Shown: positions 33,968 through 43,649 of the stretch, in pieces
How positions within the stretch are numbered: the first letter of the stretch is position 1
Layout: each line of letters begins with the position of its first letter
Origin: Podarcis raffonei
Lineage: Eukaryota > Chordata > Lepidosauria > Squamata > Lacertidae
Direction of reading: 5' to 3'
Length of the DNA: 64,000 nucleotides
Assembly (NCBI RefSeq): GCF_027172205.1
Contig: NC_070617.1
Location: 1,247,501-1,311,500 of the forward strand
Position numbers and translations under genes: made by a program
Notes under the pieces: generated by a model
What the model was told of the DNA's origin: nothing
Databases searched by the model: none
What the model saw: the letters and a program-made list of their open reading frames with translations, nothing else

Positions 33968-35787
33968 TTTGTTTCTTTGTTTCTACCCCAGCCACTTTGG
34001 GTGGCTCCTAATAGAATATAACATCACGATAAAACATCAAACATTAAAAACTTCCCTAACAAGGTTGCCTTCAGGTGTCTTCTTAAAGTCAGATAGTCAT
34101 TTATTTCCTTGACAACTGAGGGGAGGGCGTTCCACAGGGCAGGCGCCACTATCAAGAAGGCCCTCTGCCTGGTTAATGATATGGGAGCAGCATCTTACAT
34201 AAATATTATTAGGAATCACTTGTCATTATGTAGATAAAGATAGGAATCACAGTACCACATGTGTCAATCATTATGTGGGGAGGGGGTGGGGACATGATCC
34301 ACACACAAAAGGAAGCTAGAAAGGTCTGCTTTGTGAATGCTACGTTTTTCAGAACTTCAAAATCCCTTTAAAAATACCTGCACAGGCAAACTCCCAGAAA
34401 AGACCGATAAGGACAGAATATGCTAAGTGCTGTTGGAATACAAACTGACATGTTGGGAGGAGTGGAATGAAAACAGGATAAGAGAGGGAGTGGAAGGGTA
34501 TCCTGTACTTTCAGGAGGTGTGTTCTTTTCCCCTAAGAAAGAGAGAGATTATAACAGAAATGAAAAGGAAGAGAATGACGGCTGAAAGAATATAAGCTAA
34601 AACAGAAAGAAAAATAGAAATATTCTGCATACTTCTAACTGATAATATCTTTGAAGAGAAGCCACCCTGGGTCATAGGACTCAGCTTCTAAAATGGAGGT
34701 GGGCATAAAGACCCAGGTGGCCCATGGAACATCCCATAGTTTGGCATCTTACAAATTGCTTGAGGAGACCACTTAGTTCTTTGCCAGATTTGAACCTGCA
34801 AAGTCTCATTCATATTATTGTAATGCTGTCTTGATAATTTTAGTGCAATGCACATAACGCTGTCATGTACAGAAACCAAACTTTTCTTTTTCAGATATGG
34901 ATGACTGCTTTCCATGTCCACAAGATCATTATGCAAACCTAGAACAGGATTCCTGCATTCCAAAATTCATCAGTTTCTTGTCTTATACAGAAGTTTTGGG
35001 GATCAGTCTGGCCACTTTGGCTCTTTCATTTTCCTTCATCACAGCTTTGGTGCTTTGCATCTTCATTAAGCACCGGGACACTCCCATAGTCAAAGCCAAC
35101 AACCGGAGCCTCACATTCTCCCTCCTCATTTCCATCTCCCTCTCCTTCCTTTGCTCACTGCTCTTCATCGGCCAGCCTGACAAGGTGACCTGTCTCCTTC
35201 GACAAACTGCTTTTGGCATCATCTTTTCAGTGGCAGTTTCTTGCGTGCTGGCCAAGACAACCATCGTGGTTCTTGCTTTCACGGTCACCAAACCCACAAG
35301 GAAATGGGTGGGGAAAAGACAGACTCTCTCCATTGTTTCTTCCTGCTCTTTTATTCAAGCCACTCTTTGTGGTGTGTGGCTGACAACTTCTCCCCCATTC
35401 CCAGACTTAGACATGCACTCAATGACTAAAGAAATCCTTCTGGAATGTAATGATGGCTCAGTCACCATGTTCTACTGTGTCTTAGGCTACATGGGTGTAC
35501 TAGCTATTGTCAGCTTCACTGTAGCTTTCTTAGCCAGGAAGTTGCCTGACAGTTTTAATGAAGCCAAATTCATCACCTTCAGCATGCTGATCTTTTGTAG
35601 TGTCTGGCTGTCCTTTGTTCCCACCTATCTGAGCACAAAAGGGAAATACATGGTGGCTGTGGAGATCTTCTCCATCTTAGCTTCCAGTGCAGGCTTACTG
35701 GGGTGTATATTCTTCCCAAAATGCTACATTATTGTGGTGAGGCCTGAACTGAACAGCAAGCAGCAGCTGAGAAGAAGAAAGCATTGA
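28177..35787 (+). CDS. V2R-D: vomeronasal type-2 receptor, complete
   Basis: Family C chemosensory GPCR. Six exons: 28177-28436, 29414-29705, 30819-31676, 32478-32705, 33666-33792 and 34895-35787, all GT-AG, phases 2,0,0,0,1, total 885 residues, no stop. Residues 1-33 are the signal region (hydrophobic [17 protein letters not shown]); to 470 the Venus-flytrap domain; 471-588 its end plus NCD3G; 589-885 the seven-membrane part. The second inner loop lacks three residues seen in every other gene here (KP-T-RKW in place of KPGSRMRKW). The first ATG at 28177 is followed by another at 28183; either gives the same signal peptide. Its exons 1-2 are nearly those of V2R-E, its exons 3-6 are not. It looks functional. 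Confidence 0.93.
28909..29211 (-). other. Unidentified antisense ORF in V2R-D intron 1 (100 codons)
   Basis: A minus-strand frame, [19 protein letters not shown] to FLHLYIIFL, also kept in V2R-E intron 1 (39138-39542). I do not recognise the product. It may be a chance frame kept only because the duplication is recent, or a scrap of an older element. No start context or signal supports expression. Confidence 0.2.
29414..29705 (+). CDS. V2R-D exon 2
   Basis: 292 bp; acceptor CATTTCAG, donor [26 protein letters not shown], sequon in [18 protein letters not shown]. Differs from E exon 2 at about nine residues. Confidence 0.93.
29706..30818. other. V2R-D intron 2
   Basis: Contains a TG microsatellite (29923-29941) and a hAT-like scrap (about 30487-30640). 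Nothing else recognised. Confidence 0.45.
30487..30640. mobile_element. Possible hAT-like non-autonomous fragment
   Basis: Contains the dispersed-repeat motif TGTGGACTACAATTCTCATA and a partner-like GACTGGGACTTATG in the order seen in reptile hAT-type MITEs. No clear inverted ends or 8-bp duplication can be found, so the class is a guess. Confidence 0.35.
30819..31676 (+). CDS. V2R-D exon 3
   Basis: 858 bp, 286 codons, open; FIYGVAPV start, [33 protein letters not shown] and [20 protein letters not shown]. Acceptor TTATTTAG, donor GTAATG. Confidence 0.93.
31718..32290 (-). mobile_element. CR1 LINE 3' fragment
   Basis: Minus-strand CR1 C-terminus and tail: NIRKNFLTA-like frame, W-N-L-P-W-E block, ending in the CTATGATTCTATG octamer at 31718-31735. 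Contains an internal duplication of the GGAGAAAACAA.CTTGC stretch. In V2R-D intron 3. Confidence 0.82.
32478..32705 (+). CDS. V2R-D exon 4
   Basis: 228 bp, open: [36 protein letters not shown], ending RFNQ at donor GTAAGG. Acceptor CAATTTAG. Confidence 0.92.
32706..33665. other. V2R-D intron 4
   Basis: About 960 bp without any recognised element or coding signal. Confidence 0.45.
33666..33792 (+). CDS. V2R-D exon 5 (cysteine-rich NCD3G)
   Basis: 127 bp: [16 protein letters not shown] and [18 protein letters not shown]. Acceptor GTGGACAG, donor GTAAGG. Confidence 0.93.
33880..34173 (-). mobile_element. CR1 tail scrap followed by L2-like LINE 3' end
   Basis: 33880-33924 resembles a CR1 terminus (AGAATCAAAGAGTTAGAAGG). 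From 33925 an AAT microsatellite leads into a minus-strand L2-like 3' end with GGTTGCCTTCAGGTGTCTTC and the GGGCGTTCCACAGGGCAGGC block, the same subfamily as 26264-27120. In V2R-D intron 5; the relic gene at 26 kb has the same CR1 scrap at the matching place (26122-26150). Confidence 0.72.
34174..34894. other. V2R-D intron 5, right part
   Basis: No recognised repeat; the last 95 bases match the intron end preserved before the exon 6 relic at 26168-26262. Confidence 0.45.
34895..35787 (+). CDS. V2R-D exon 6 (seven membrane segments)
   Basis: 893 bp ending in TGA at 35785-35787. [35 protein letters not shown], then the shortened second loop, [18 protein letters not shown] and [15 protein letters not shown]. 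It is nine bases shorter than the usual 902 because of the in-frame loop deletion. Confidence 0.94.
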
Positions 35788-36007
35788 CACATCTAATATT
35801 CTGTGGCCCTCATCCCTTGGTCAGGAGGAAACAGTGGGACTTCACATAGCTGCAAGAAACATGTTTGAGTGCATTTATTTGGGAGTCATCACATCACATT
35901 TTAACTTTAAAGGATGTCTGCATTGCTGTTGCATGAGTTGTGGCCACATTGAAAATGTGTTGTGCTAAATAGATGAGTATTTAACAAGGAGACCTGTGTG
36001 GCAAGAG

Positions 36008-36013
36008 AATAAA
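36008..36013 (+). terminator. Candidate poly(A) signal of V2R-D
   Basis: AATAAA 221 bp after the stop codon. Plausible; use not shown. Confidence 0.4.
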
Positions 36014-36540
36014 ATTGAGCAAACTGCAGTGCTGAAAGATCTTCTGTCATTTTAATACAGTAATTATTTTCTCCCCCATATGTTTGCATTTGTTAAACTC
36101 CGCAATCAGGAATAAATGTATATACACACTGAAGTGTTTTCTCTCTCTCTGCTTCTATGATACAAACTGATTGGGTCTGTGATATTCTTTCTAGGGAGAG
36201 TGGGGAATTTGATTTGGTTTACGCTGAAAGCCCAGTGCACCTAATTTGCACTCTCCTGAAGTCTCAGGTAGTGTCAGAGGCTAGAAGTGCCTTTCACCAG
36301 CTGTAATTGGTTCAATAACTTATAATGGCAATGGCACCCACCTGAGAGGTGCTGGAACTGAGTTCCAGCTGTAAAAAAACAACAACCCTGGTTGTGAGAA
36401 TAAAACATGGGGAAGGTACACAGAACACATATGCTACCAGGAATTCCTGGGGAAAAGGTGGGCTATCAAAGCAACAAGTATATAAATCGGTCAGGTGCTT
36501 GGATGACTTTTTCCATATTCTAGTTAACTGCATGACTGTG

Positions 36541-36691
36541 GACCTGGATAGCTCAGTTGGTTAGAGTGTGGCACTGATAATGCCAAGGTTGCAGGAATGA
36601 CCCCCATATGGGACAGCTGCATATTCCTGCCTTGCAGTGGGTTGGACTAGATGATCCTCAGGGTCTCTTCCAACAGTTCTATGAGTCTATG
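36541..36691 (+). mobile_element. tRNA-Ile-derived SINE with CR1-type tail
   Basis: The first 75 bases follow an isoleucine tRNA: GATAGCTCAGTTGGTTAGAG (A box), anticodon-loop region CTGATAATGCC, and a decayed B box. It then joins directly to a CR1 terminus (GTGGGTTGGACTAGATGATC, CTTCCAAC-like, TATGAGTCTATG). Decayed stem pairs exclude a working tRNA. The tail suggests CR1-driven mobilisation. Confidence 0.8.
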
Positions 36692-38052
36692 GTTCACATT
36701 TTGATTTTGAAGTATTGTAGGTATAAAAAAGTGAGTCAGATGGTAGCTTTTAATGCCACATAAAAATACAGATCTTGTAAATCATGCTTTCCTTTAATGC
36801 TATTTCCCTCTCCTTAAGGTCTCATTTTTAAGGTGTTTTTCTTTTGCTCACTCTTTTGAAACCTATACAAGTATAGGCTTCTGCATCTCTAGCTGTGAGA
36901 GTGAGCAGGACGTAACAGAACTGAGATGTGCTAGAGAACAAATCAGTCCATTTAACATCCATATCACAAGCAGTCTGGAGATTACAGCCACCGCACTGAA
37001 ATTTGTCTGTGAGCTCCATTGCACATGTGTATCTGTTGTCTCTATTGGTTTTCATTTCTTCTCAGAAGTTGCACATTCCTTCTACTTTTGATCATCTGCC
37101 AGTAGCCACAGCATAAAGATCAAGGTCTTCCTAAACCCCAAACTGGCTATCTTTGCTGACAGTTATGTTGCATCTACATGGTATTCTCTCAGCAGCACCA
37201 TGAAATACGATATTAATGCTCTCGTTGCGTGATTCAGCATGATGGTGGATCTATCGGTATGCTCGGTAGATGCACATCTTGATCATTCTCCAGACTGCAA
37301 ATCTAGTGAATTTACTACATGTTACTGGTGCCTGCTACTATGGGTTGTATCCAACATTAGTCATACTCAGAGCAGACCCATTGAATTCATGGACCTAAAT
37401 TAGTTATTCCATTAATGTAAATGGGTCTGCTCTAAGCATTACTAACTTTGAATACAACCCTGTGCGTTTCTTGCTAATATATTCAACTCTTATCTAACCA
37501 TACTGGTTACTCAATGGCCACTGAAGTTTTCACCTGGATTTCCAAAAGTATTTCTTTCTTTAAAAACCTTCTGAATATGAGACTTTTTATGTAGACTTCG
37601 CAAAAAAGTCATTTGTGGTTGATTAGTCTTATTCCAGGCTAATTTGTTTTCTGGGGGGCTTTTCAGTTGCTCTTGGTCATTACAAGCTGATGCCTCTCTT
37701 GCTGTCCATGTGATGAAGACCACAGAAGACCTGCTGAGATCAGATAAACATGTTGTGCTCATTGTCTCACAGAATCTGTGATTCTAAATAGGCAATTATT
37801 GTTCTTCCTAACTATCAAATTAAACATGATGACTCCTAATTTTCCACAAAGTCCCAAAGGAGCTTCAGTACTGATCACCAGCAAAACCATGCACAGAAGA
37901 AGGAAGTATGCTGTCAATAAACCTTGTATCATTCCATGCTGTGGCTAGAGACAGTCAGGGCTCTTGACACTTTGATCATTGATACTTTATCTTGTGCAGT
38001 TTGAGCTGTGCCTCTACCTACTGTGTGTCCATTCAAGCCATGCTTGAAGATA

Positions 38053-38312
38053 ATGAGTATGAATGGGTGTGGAGAAGAATTTTTTTCTTGCAAGTTAGTG
38101 GCATTTCTAGTATTAGTACTAGTGTTTTTGCCTCAGGTAGTGTGCAAGATTCCAGATGTCAAATGTGGCACCAGTAACCCTCTTCCTATTTTTCATAAGT
38201 TCCACCATCCAGGAGATCTCACCATTGCTGGCATCGTGTCTATGATGTACATGTTTTCCAAACCAATAACGTTCATGGAATGTCCCTCAATGGACCTCTT
38301 TGATGGAACTTT
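38053..38312 (+). pseudogene. V2R-E exon 1
   Basis: 260 bp, open, six residue differences from V2R-D exon 1 (for example TSNPLPIFHKF against [11 protein letters not shown]). Donor GTAAGA. Confidence 0.85.
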
Positions 38313-39137
38313 GTAAGATTCTTTTAACTTTCCATTATACAGTTCACCAACGTGGCACCTGTGGGGTATGCATGCACCCCCAGAGATCTTCCCTGGTGCT
38401 CACAGGGTTCCCTCTTCCTTCGCTGAAATTAAACTTGAAAGACGCCTTATATTATAGCCAATAGAATAGGTTGCCCTGTGTGTTTGGTATGTGTTTCAAG
38501 TTTGCAAATGGGACTATGGCTCTCCAAAGCTTGGGTTGCCTGATATATTAAATAGCCTCTCCTATAAATCCCATGGAGGTTTGTCGGCTTTCCATGAGTG
38601 TCTGGTTGGCCACTATGTGAGAGAGCACTGGAAAAGATGGATCTTAGCTTAGAACCCCTGCAAACTGGGATTACCATCAAAGGAGTGATTCAACTAATGG
38701 GGTTGCAGGGACCTCCAGTGGTGATCTTAACTTCCACTTGTCTCTGATTGTCTTGGGCACAAAATATTGAAATAATTTGCATTCAACACACTAAATTTGC
38801 GTTAAAAATAGTTCGCTATCCAACAATCAGCTTCTACAGATAATAAATAGCCACAGTCCAAAATGATCATTCATATTTGGAAGCACAATTATTTTAAAAG
38901 GGTGGATGCTACCCTTACTAGTAAACTAGCTAAATTATTGAGTCATAAAACTCATATTATTTTCCAAAGAGAAGCAGCTCAGATGAAACATTAGCCCATG
39001 TTCTCTCATGAAGTTTAACCCCTCCCCGAATAAAAATGACATGAATTCCTAATTCATCTCCCCAGAACTTCCTCTATTCTGGGGAAACTCAACTCAATTT
39101 TGTATTTTGATTGTAATGGCAACCTCCAACCCTAAGA

Positions 39138-39542
39138 TCACAGAAAAATTTTATATAAATATAGAAATAGAACCTCCAAGTGGTTTCCAAGGATATAAGA
39201 TAGAGCAAAGTTCACTATTGTAGCCATCAAAACTAGGCCACTGTTCTTAAATGGAAGGTGAGGTATGGTTAAAAATGGTCCATTTTTAATTATTTCTGAT
39301 AGTTCAGGGATTCTGCTCACTCTCATTTTATAAGGTGCAATTGGTGTGCATGTATACATTTTTAGAAATGAGACAATGTCAAATTCTGGATGTGCCAGTG
39401 CCATTCTGAAAACCAAAGCTAAGAAATTTAAATCTCCAAAATATGATGTGGGCAGGCGACTCTCAATGAGAACTTTGCAAACAGGTTCTCTCAAAATAGT
39501 ATTGGGTGGCTGATCCCATGTGACAAAAAGCCAACTGTGCAT
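39138..39542 (-). other. Unidentified antisense ORF in V2R-E intron 1 (134 codons)
   Basis: Longer version of the frame at 28909-29211, adding MHSWLFVTWDQPPNTILREP at the front; in copy 1 the corresponding bases differ and the frame starts later. Few residue changes in the shared 100 codons. Product not recognised. Confidence 0.22.
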
Positions 39543-39637
39543 GACAACGTTTCTTCATCCTTGGGATGGAAATAATTTGTAAATCCTCCAATTCTGAAGG
39601 AAACACAGTGTGACACAACATAAAACTCTCATTTCAG

Positions 39638-39929
39638 GGTCATGCTACAGATCTACCAGCATGTCCTGGCACTGATATTTGCTGTAGAGGAGATCAATGA
39701 AAATCCCAAGATTTTGCCTAATCTCACTTTGGGCTTCCATATTTACAATAGCTATTTCAATCCAAGATGGACCTACCAGGCCTCAATGGAGCTCTTCTCC
39801 ACCCAGGGCAGATTCATCCCTAACTACAAATGTGATAATGTCAACAATCCAGTAGCTGTCATTGGGGGGCCCACCTCTGAAGTTTGTCTCCACATGGCAG
39901 ATATCCTGCGCATCTACAAAATCCCACAG
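39638..39929 (+). pseudogene. V2R-E exon 2
   Basis: 292 bp, open: [37 protein letters not shown]. Acceptor CATTTCAG, donor GTATGG. Confidence 0.9.
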
Positions 39930-41028
39930 GTATGGCGTGCACCAGAGCATGGGAGTATAACAAGTAATTTTCACTTCACTTGTGTTTGGTGATTTGAAGT
40001 ATTTGTAGGTTGTTTCCAAGGTCAGTTTGTACATTCAGAAAAGTTAAGTACTGAATATAGCCTTGCCTTCAGAATACAGAGTATTTTAATGTGTTGAGCC
40101 ATCTGTAGGGGTTGGAGGTAAATATTTCAATGAAAAGGGGAAAGGATCAGCCTGATGTTCTCGCAGACATTGAGTCTGAAGAGGTCCACTCCTCCTGGGA
40201 AAGCTCCACTACTTAACTTATAAGTTAACTATGTATGTCAGTGCCAAGAAACCTATCTTAAGGACTTACATTTCCTCTTTGCCTTGTATATTTCAAACTC
40301 AGAGGAGGGATATGGAAGGAACTGTAGGTTTCCTCCAGGGAAAAACTGTAAATAAGCAGAAATGTTTGTTAATGTACCAATAAGTGCAAAGTTCTGTTTG
40401 CTTATCTTGTACACCTTCGTATTATAGAGGTGAAGTTCACAGGGGAAATGAAGGTCTGGTGTTTTTGAGGAAGGTATCCTTCAACACTTTTTTCAGAATG
40501 GGGGAGTGAAGGCAAGAATGAGAGAAAAAAATTGAAGAATAGTTTTATTATTTTTTTAAAAAAAATTGATTCTGCAAACTGCAATGTTTTCAGACAAGAT
40601 CTGATGACATTATACATAACATATATACACTTATTTATCACTGTCAGACAAATCCAGACATAAAATAAAGCCAAAGTAAATAAACCACAGGTATGTGAAG
40701 GCTTTAAAAGTAGCAACTAGAACCATTTATAGCATATAAATGATAGTTAAACAAGACAAACATTCCAAAAAATGACCCTCATTTTACCAAGTAGAAGCAA
40801 TTAAAGTATTCAAATATCCTGAGTCCTTGGCCATGTTCCTCTTTGCTTGGAAATGAAATCAAGTCAGACTAAATGAATATGGTTCTATTTTGTGAACCAT
40901 AAATATGAAGCGTTACTTTTGACCCTACTCTCTCCAAGCATAGCTGGGGAAGCATAGCAGAAATGGGGAACATTTTCCAGCCCAAGGACCACATTCCCCC
41001 CTGAGCAACCTTTTGAGAGTTCTGCAAT

Positions 41029-41059
<31 letters not shown>

Positions 41060-41817
41060 CGGCTATTAGCCCATAAAATATGTACAAACATAAAAAAACA
41101 CAGAGACATAAAGACCGATATATCCGACAACAGAAGGTGAACACCACGATGCAAGGGTGGGTCCTTGAGCAGAGCCAAATGACAGCTTGGGGCCAGGAGA
41201 GCTCCAAGGGACGGTTCACAGAAAAAGAAAAACTGAAGACGAGATCTGACATGCACTCTCATCATAACAGTCCGATTAGTTTTGATGTTGTTGTTGTTTT
41301 TTGGTGGTTTTTGAGTGTGAGATAACCGCATTCAGGAATCTCGCCACCTGCAGGAGTTCTGCAATTGATGGTTGAGGTGAGAGGCAGAAGTGGTAGTGCA
41401 GTGAATGTAAATGTTACCTTTGTACAGTAGGATAAGTCTTTTTACAGGCACCCCTCTGAATCTCCATCCAGACAAATAAAATGTCATAATCTCTGTTGAA
41501 GGTGTGTAGGAGAGCTAGTGGGGTGGTTCTTCCAGGGAGAGTTTCAAGGGCTAGCTTGAGAGCATTGGCAGGTCACACTGTCCAAAGCAGGGTCTGAGGT
41601 GTCCTAATCCTGGTGTATATGAATGCTCAGCCTGTTTGTACCTCGCAAACACATGAAATCCTCAGCAGCATTCAATAAATGCAGACTTCTTAATCAAGGT
41701 TAAATCTTCTTTAATGATTGGCATACAACTTCAACAGAATGAAACAACACAGAATTATCCCCTCCCTCTTTAATTTTGGGAATTTCCTGCTCTTTTGTCC
41801 TTCTTTCATTTCTTCAG
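39930..41817. other. V2R-E intron 2
   Basis: Unrelated to V2R-D intron 2 although the preceding exons match. Contains a TTTA microsatellite (41029-41060) that runs into an unclassified repeat-like stretch to about 41345. Remainder unassigned. Confidence 0.5.
41029..41345 (-). mobile_element. Possible retroelement 3' end with TTTA tail
   Basis: A TTTA microsatellite abuts about 290 bp of less A+T-rich sequence, as in the tail structure of some LINEs and SINEs read on the minus strand. Family not recognised. Confidence 0.3.
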
Positions 41818-42677
41818 CTCATATATGGCTCTGCTCCAGTGACCAAGCAGACAACCCAGACCGTTTTCTACCACCAGATGTTCCCAGATGTGGCTCATCA
41901 TTATAAAGGGATTCTCCAACTACTGCTGCATTTCAGGTGACGTGGGTTGGGGTGCTGTCTGTGAGCGATGCCAATGGAGAGACATTTGTAAGCAACATAC
42001 TTCCCCAGTTTGTCAAGAGAGGGATTTGCTTTGATTTCATTGAAAGATTCCCAGTAATGACTAACTCCAATGACATTGCTGTCATAGTGTCAGAAGGGAT
42101 GGAAACAAGCAATATTGTCAAGAGAAGCACTGCTGATGCGGTGATCATTCAGGGGGAAATTGATACCATTATAATTTTGAGAATGTTTCACGAGTATTCA
42201 CAACTTGAGGACACATCAGTAAAAGGAAAAGATAAAGTCTGGATTATGACAACTCAGATGGATTTCACATCAGTTCCATTCCAAAGGACTTGGGACATAG
42301 GCTTATTCCATGGTTCAATAGTCTTTGCTGTCCACTCAAAGGAAGTGTCAGCTTTCCAGAAATTTCTCCAGATGAGAAACCCTACTTCAGACAAAGAATA
42401 TGGCTTTATCAAGGTATTTTGGGAAGAAGCATTTGAATGTTTTTCCCCGAGACCTATGGTCAACAGGCGGGATGGTGAGATCTGCAGTGGGAAGGAAAAG
42501 CTGGAGACTCTGCCTGCCTCTGTTTTTGAAATGAGCATGACAGGCCACAGCTACAGTGTTTACACTGCTGTCTTTGCTGTGGCACATGCATTGCATGCCA
42601 TGCATTCATCGAGGTTCAAGCACAGAGCATTAGTGGATGAGGGAAGAATGAAGCTTCTGAGTCAACAGCTGTGGAAG
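41818..42677 (+). pseudogene. V2R-E exon 3, with one-base deletion
   Basis: LIYGSAPV through LLLHFR, then TGA at 41938-41940; one base later the frame continues TWVGVLSVSDANGE to SQQLWK. 860 bp long. Normal acceptor (TTCTTCAG) and donor (GTAATG). Confidence 0.9.
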
Positions 42678-43109
42678 GTAATGTCTTGAGGAAACTTATG
42701 CAGGAAACACCACCATATCTGGGAGAACAAAAAGTGGAATCCAGACAGTGTATAAAGCTGTCTATCAAGGCTATTTTGCATCTAAAAGCCAAATCCCTTA
42801 AGAAATTGAATGCATCACTTGGCATTGCATTCCTTTTAAAAACTGTAAATAATAGGTGCTAGGATTTTAGCAGTGGTTCAGAGGGAATTTGATCATTTCT
42901 TGATGGAAGCCAGTGTGTATGCATGGTTGTGTGTCTATGTAATAACTTTCATTAGATGTGTCACACAGGAAGAAAGGATTTAGGCTAATCCTGGCTTCCT
43001 GTCCTCCAACTTTTCTGTCAACTCCAAGTGTCATCACACAGTTTTGCTCTCAGTCCTCTCACAGATTCCATTTTGTTAAGTTTATCTAGGAAACATGAAT
43101 AAACAGAGG

Positions 43110-43262
43110 AAGGCCAATTATATTGAATCAGACCGTTGGTCTGTCTAGCTCAGTGTTGTTTACACTGGCTGGCAGCTCCTTGGCAGCTCTGAAGATGTCA
43201 GAGACTGGACCTGGGAGGCGCTGCATGCAAAGCACATGCTCTATCACCGAGTTTGCCTTTCC
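43110..43262 (-). mobile_element. tRNA-Ala-like SINE fragment
   Basis: On the minus strand it starts with a decayed alanine-tRNA head (TAGAGCATGTGCTTTGCATG) and ends with a body containing GACCAACGGTCTGATTC. Same family as 61735-61945. In V2R-E intron 3. Confidence 0.65.
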
Positions 43263-43380
43263 CTTGTTGTTGTTTAGTCATTTAGTCGTGTCCGACTCTT
43301 CGTGACCCCCTGGACCAGAGCATGCCAGGCGCTTCTGTCTTCCACTGCCTCCTGCAGTTTGGTCAAACTCATGCTGTGTA
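43263..43380 (+). mobile_element. Bov-B-like (RTE) fragment
   Basis: TTGTTGTTTAGTCATTTAGT, TCGTGTCCGACTCTTCGTGA, GACCAGAGCATGCCAGGCGC and TTCCACTGCCTCCTGCAGTT are the hallmark stretches of Bov-B-derived repeats. Abuts the preceding SINE. Confidence 0.75.
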
Positions 43381-43649
43381 GAGATTATTTATAGTTCACC
43401 CATTCTTTTAAGTAGGACCTAGAGATGGATGTGTACACCCTCCCCTTACTTATTCTTTTCCTCAGCCTTCAAGAGCCAGCTCCAAAACAGTTACTGGTCT
43501 ACCCCCCCCCCTTCACAATATGCTTTATTCATATGAGTTGAATCCTGAGGAGCAAGTTGAACTCAAGAGCTACCAGATGCTGCTAGATATAAAGGCTATG
43601 TTCTACCTCCACAGTTGGAGTCCGTATGCCTCTGAATACTAACTGTTGA

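Larger units (their letters stand above)
35788..37213. other. Spacer between V2R-D and the E cassette
   Basis: V2R-D 3' flank, a tRNA-Ile-like SINE (36541-36691) and otherwise unassigned A+T-rich DNA. Confidence 0.5.
37214..39929 (+). repeat. Shared V2R 5' cassette, copy 2 (upstream of and inside V2R-E)
   Basis: Partner of 27339-29705. Begins at TTAATGCTCTCGTTGCGTG (copy 1: TTAATGCTCTCATTGCGTG) and ends at the exon-2 donor. It carries an extra segment of about 350 bp (about 38790-39135) in intron 1 that copy 1 lacks. Confidence 0.9.

Noticed and set aside
35281-35310. Frameshift in V2R-D exon 6
   Set aside because: The nine-base difference is in frame and the rest of the exon reads normally to its stop.
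36541-36615. Possible tRNA-Ile gene
   Set aside because: Stem pairing and B box are decayed and the sequence runs directly into a CR1 tail; it is a SINE head.
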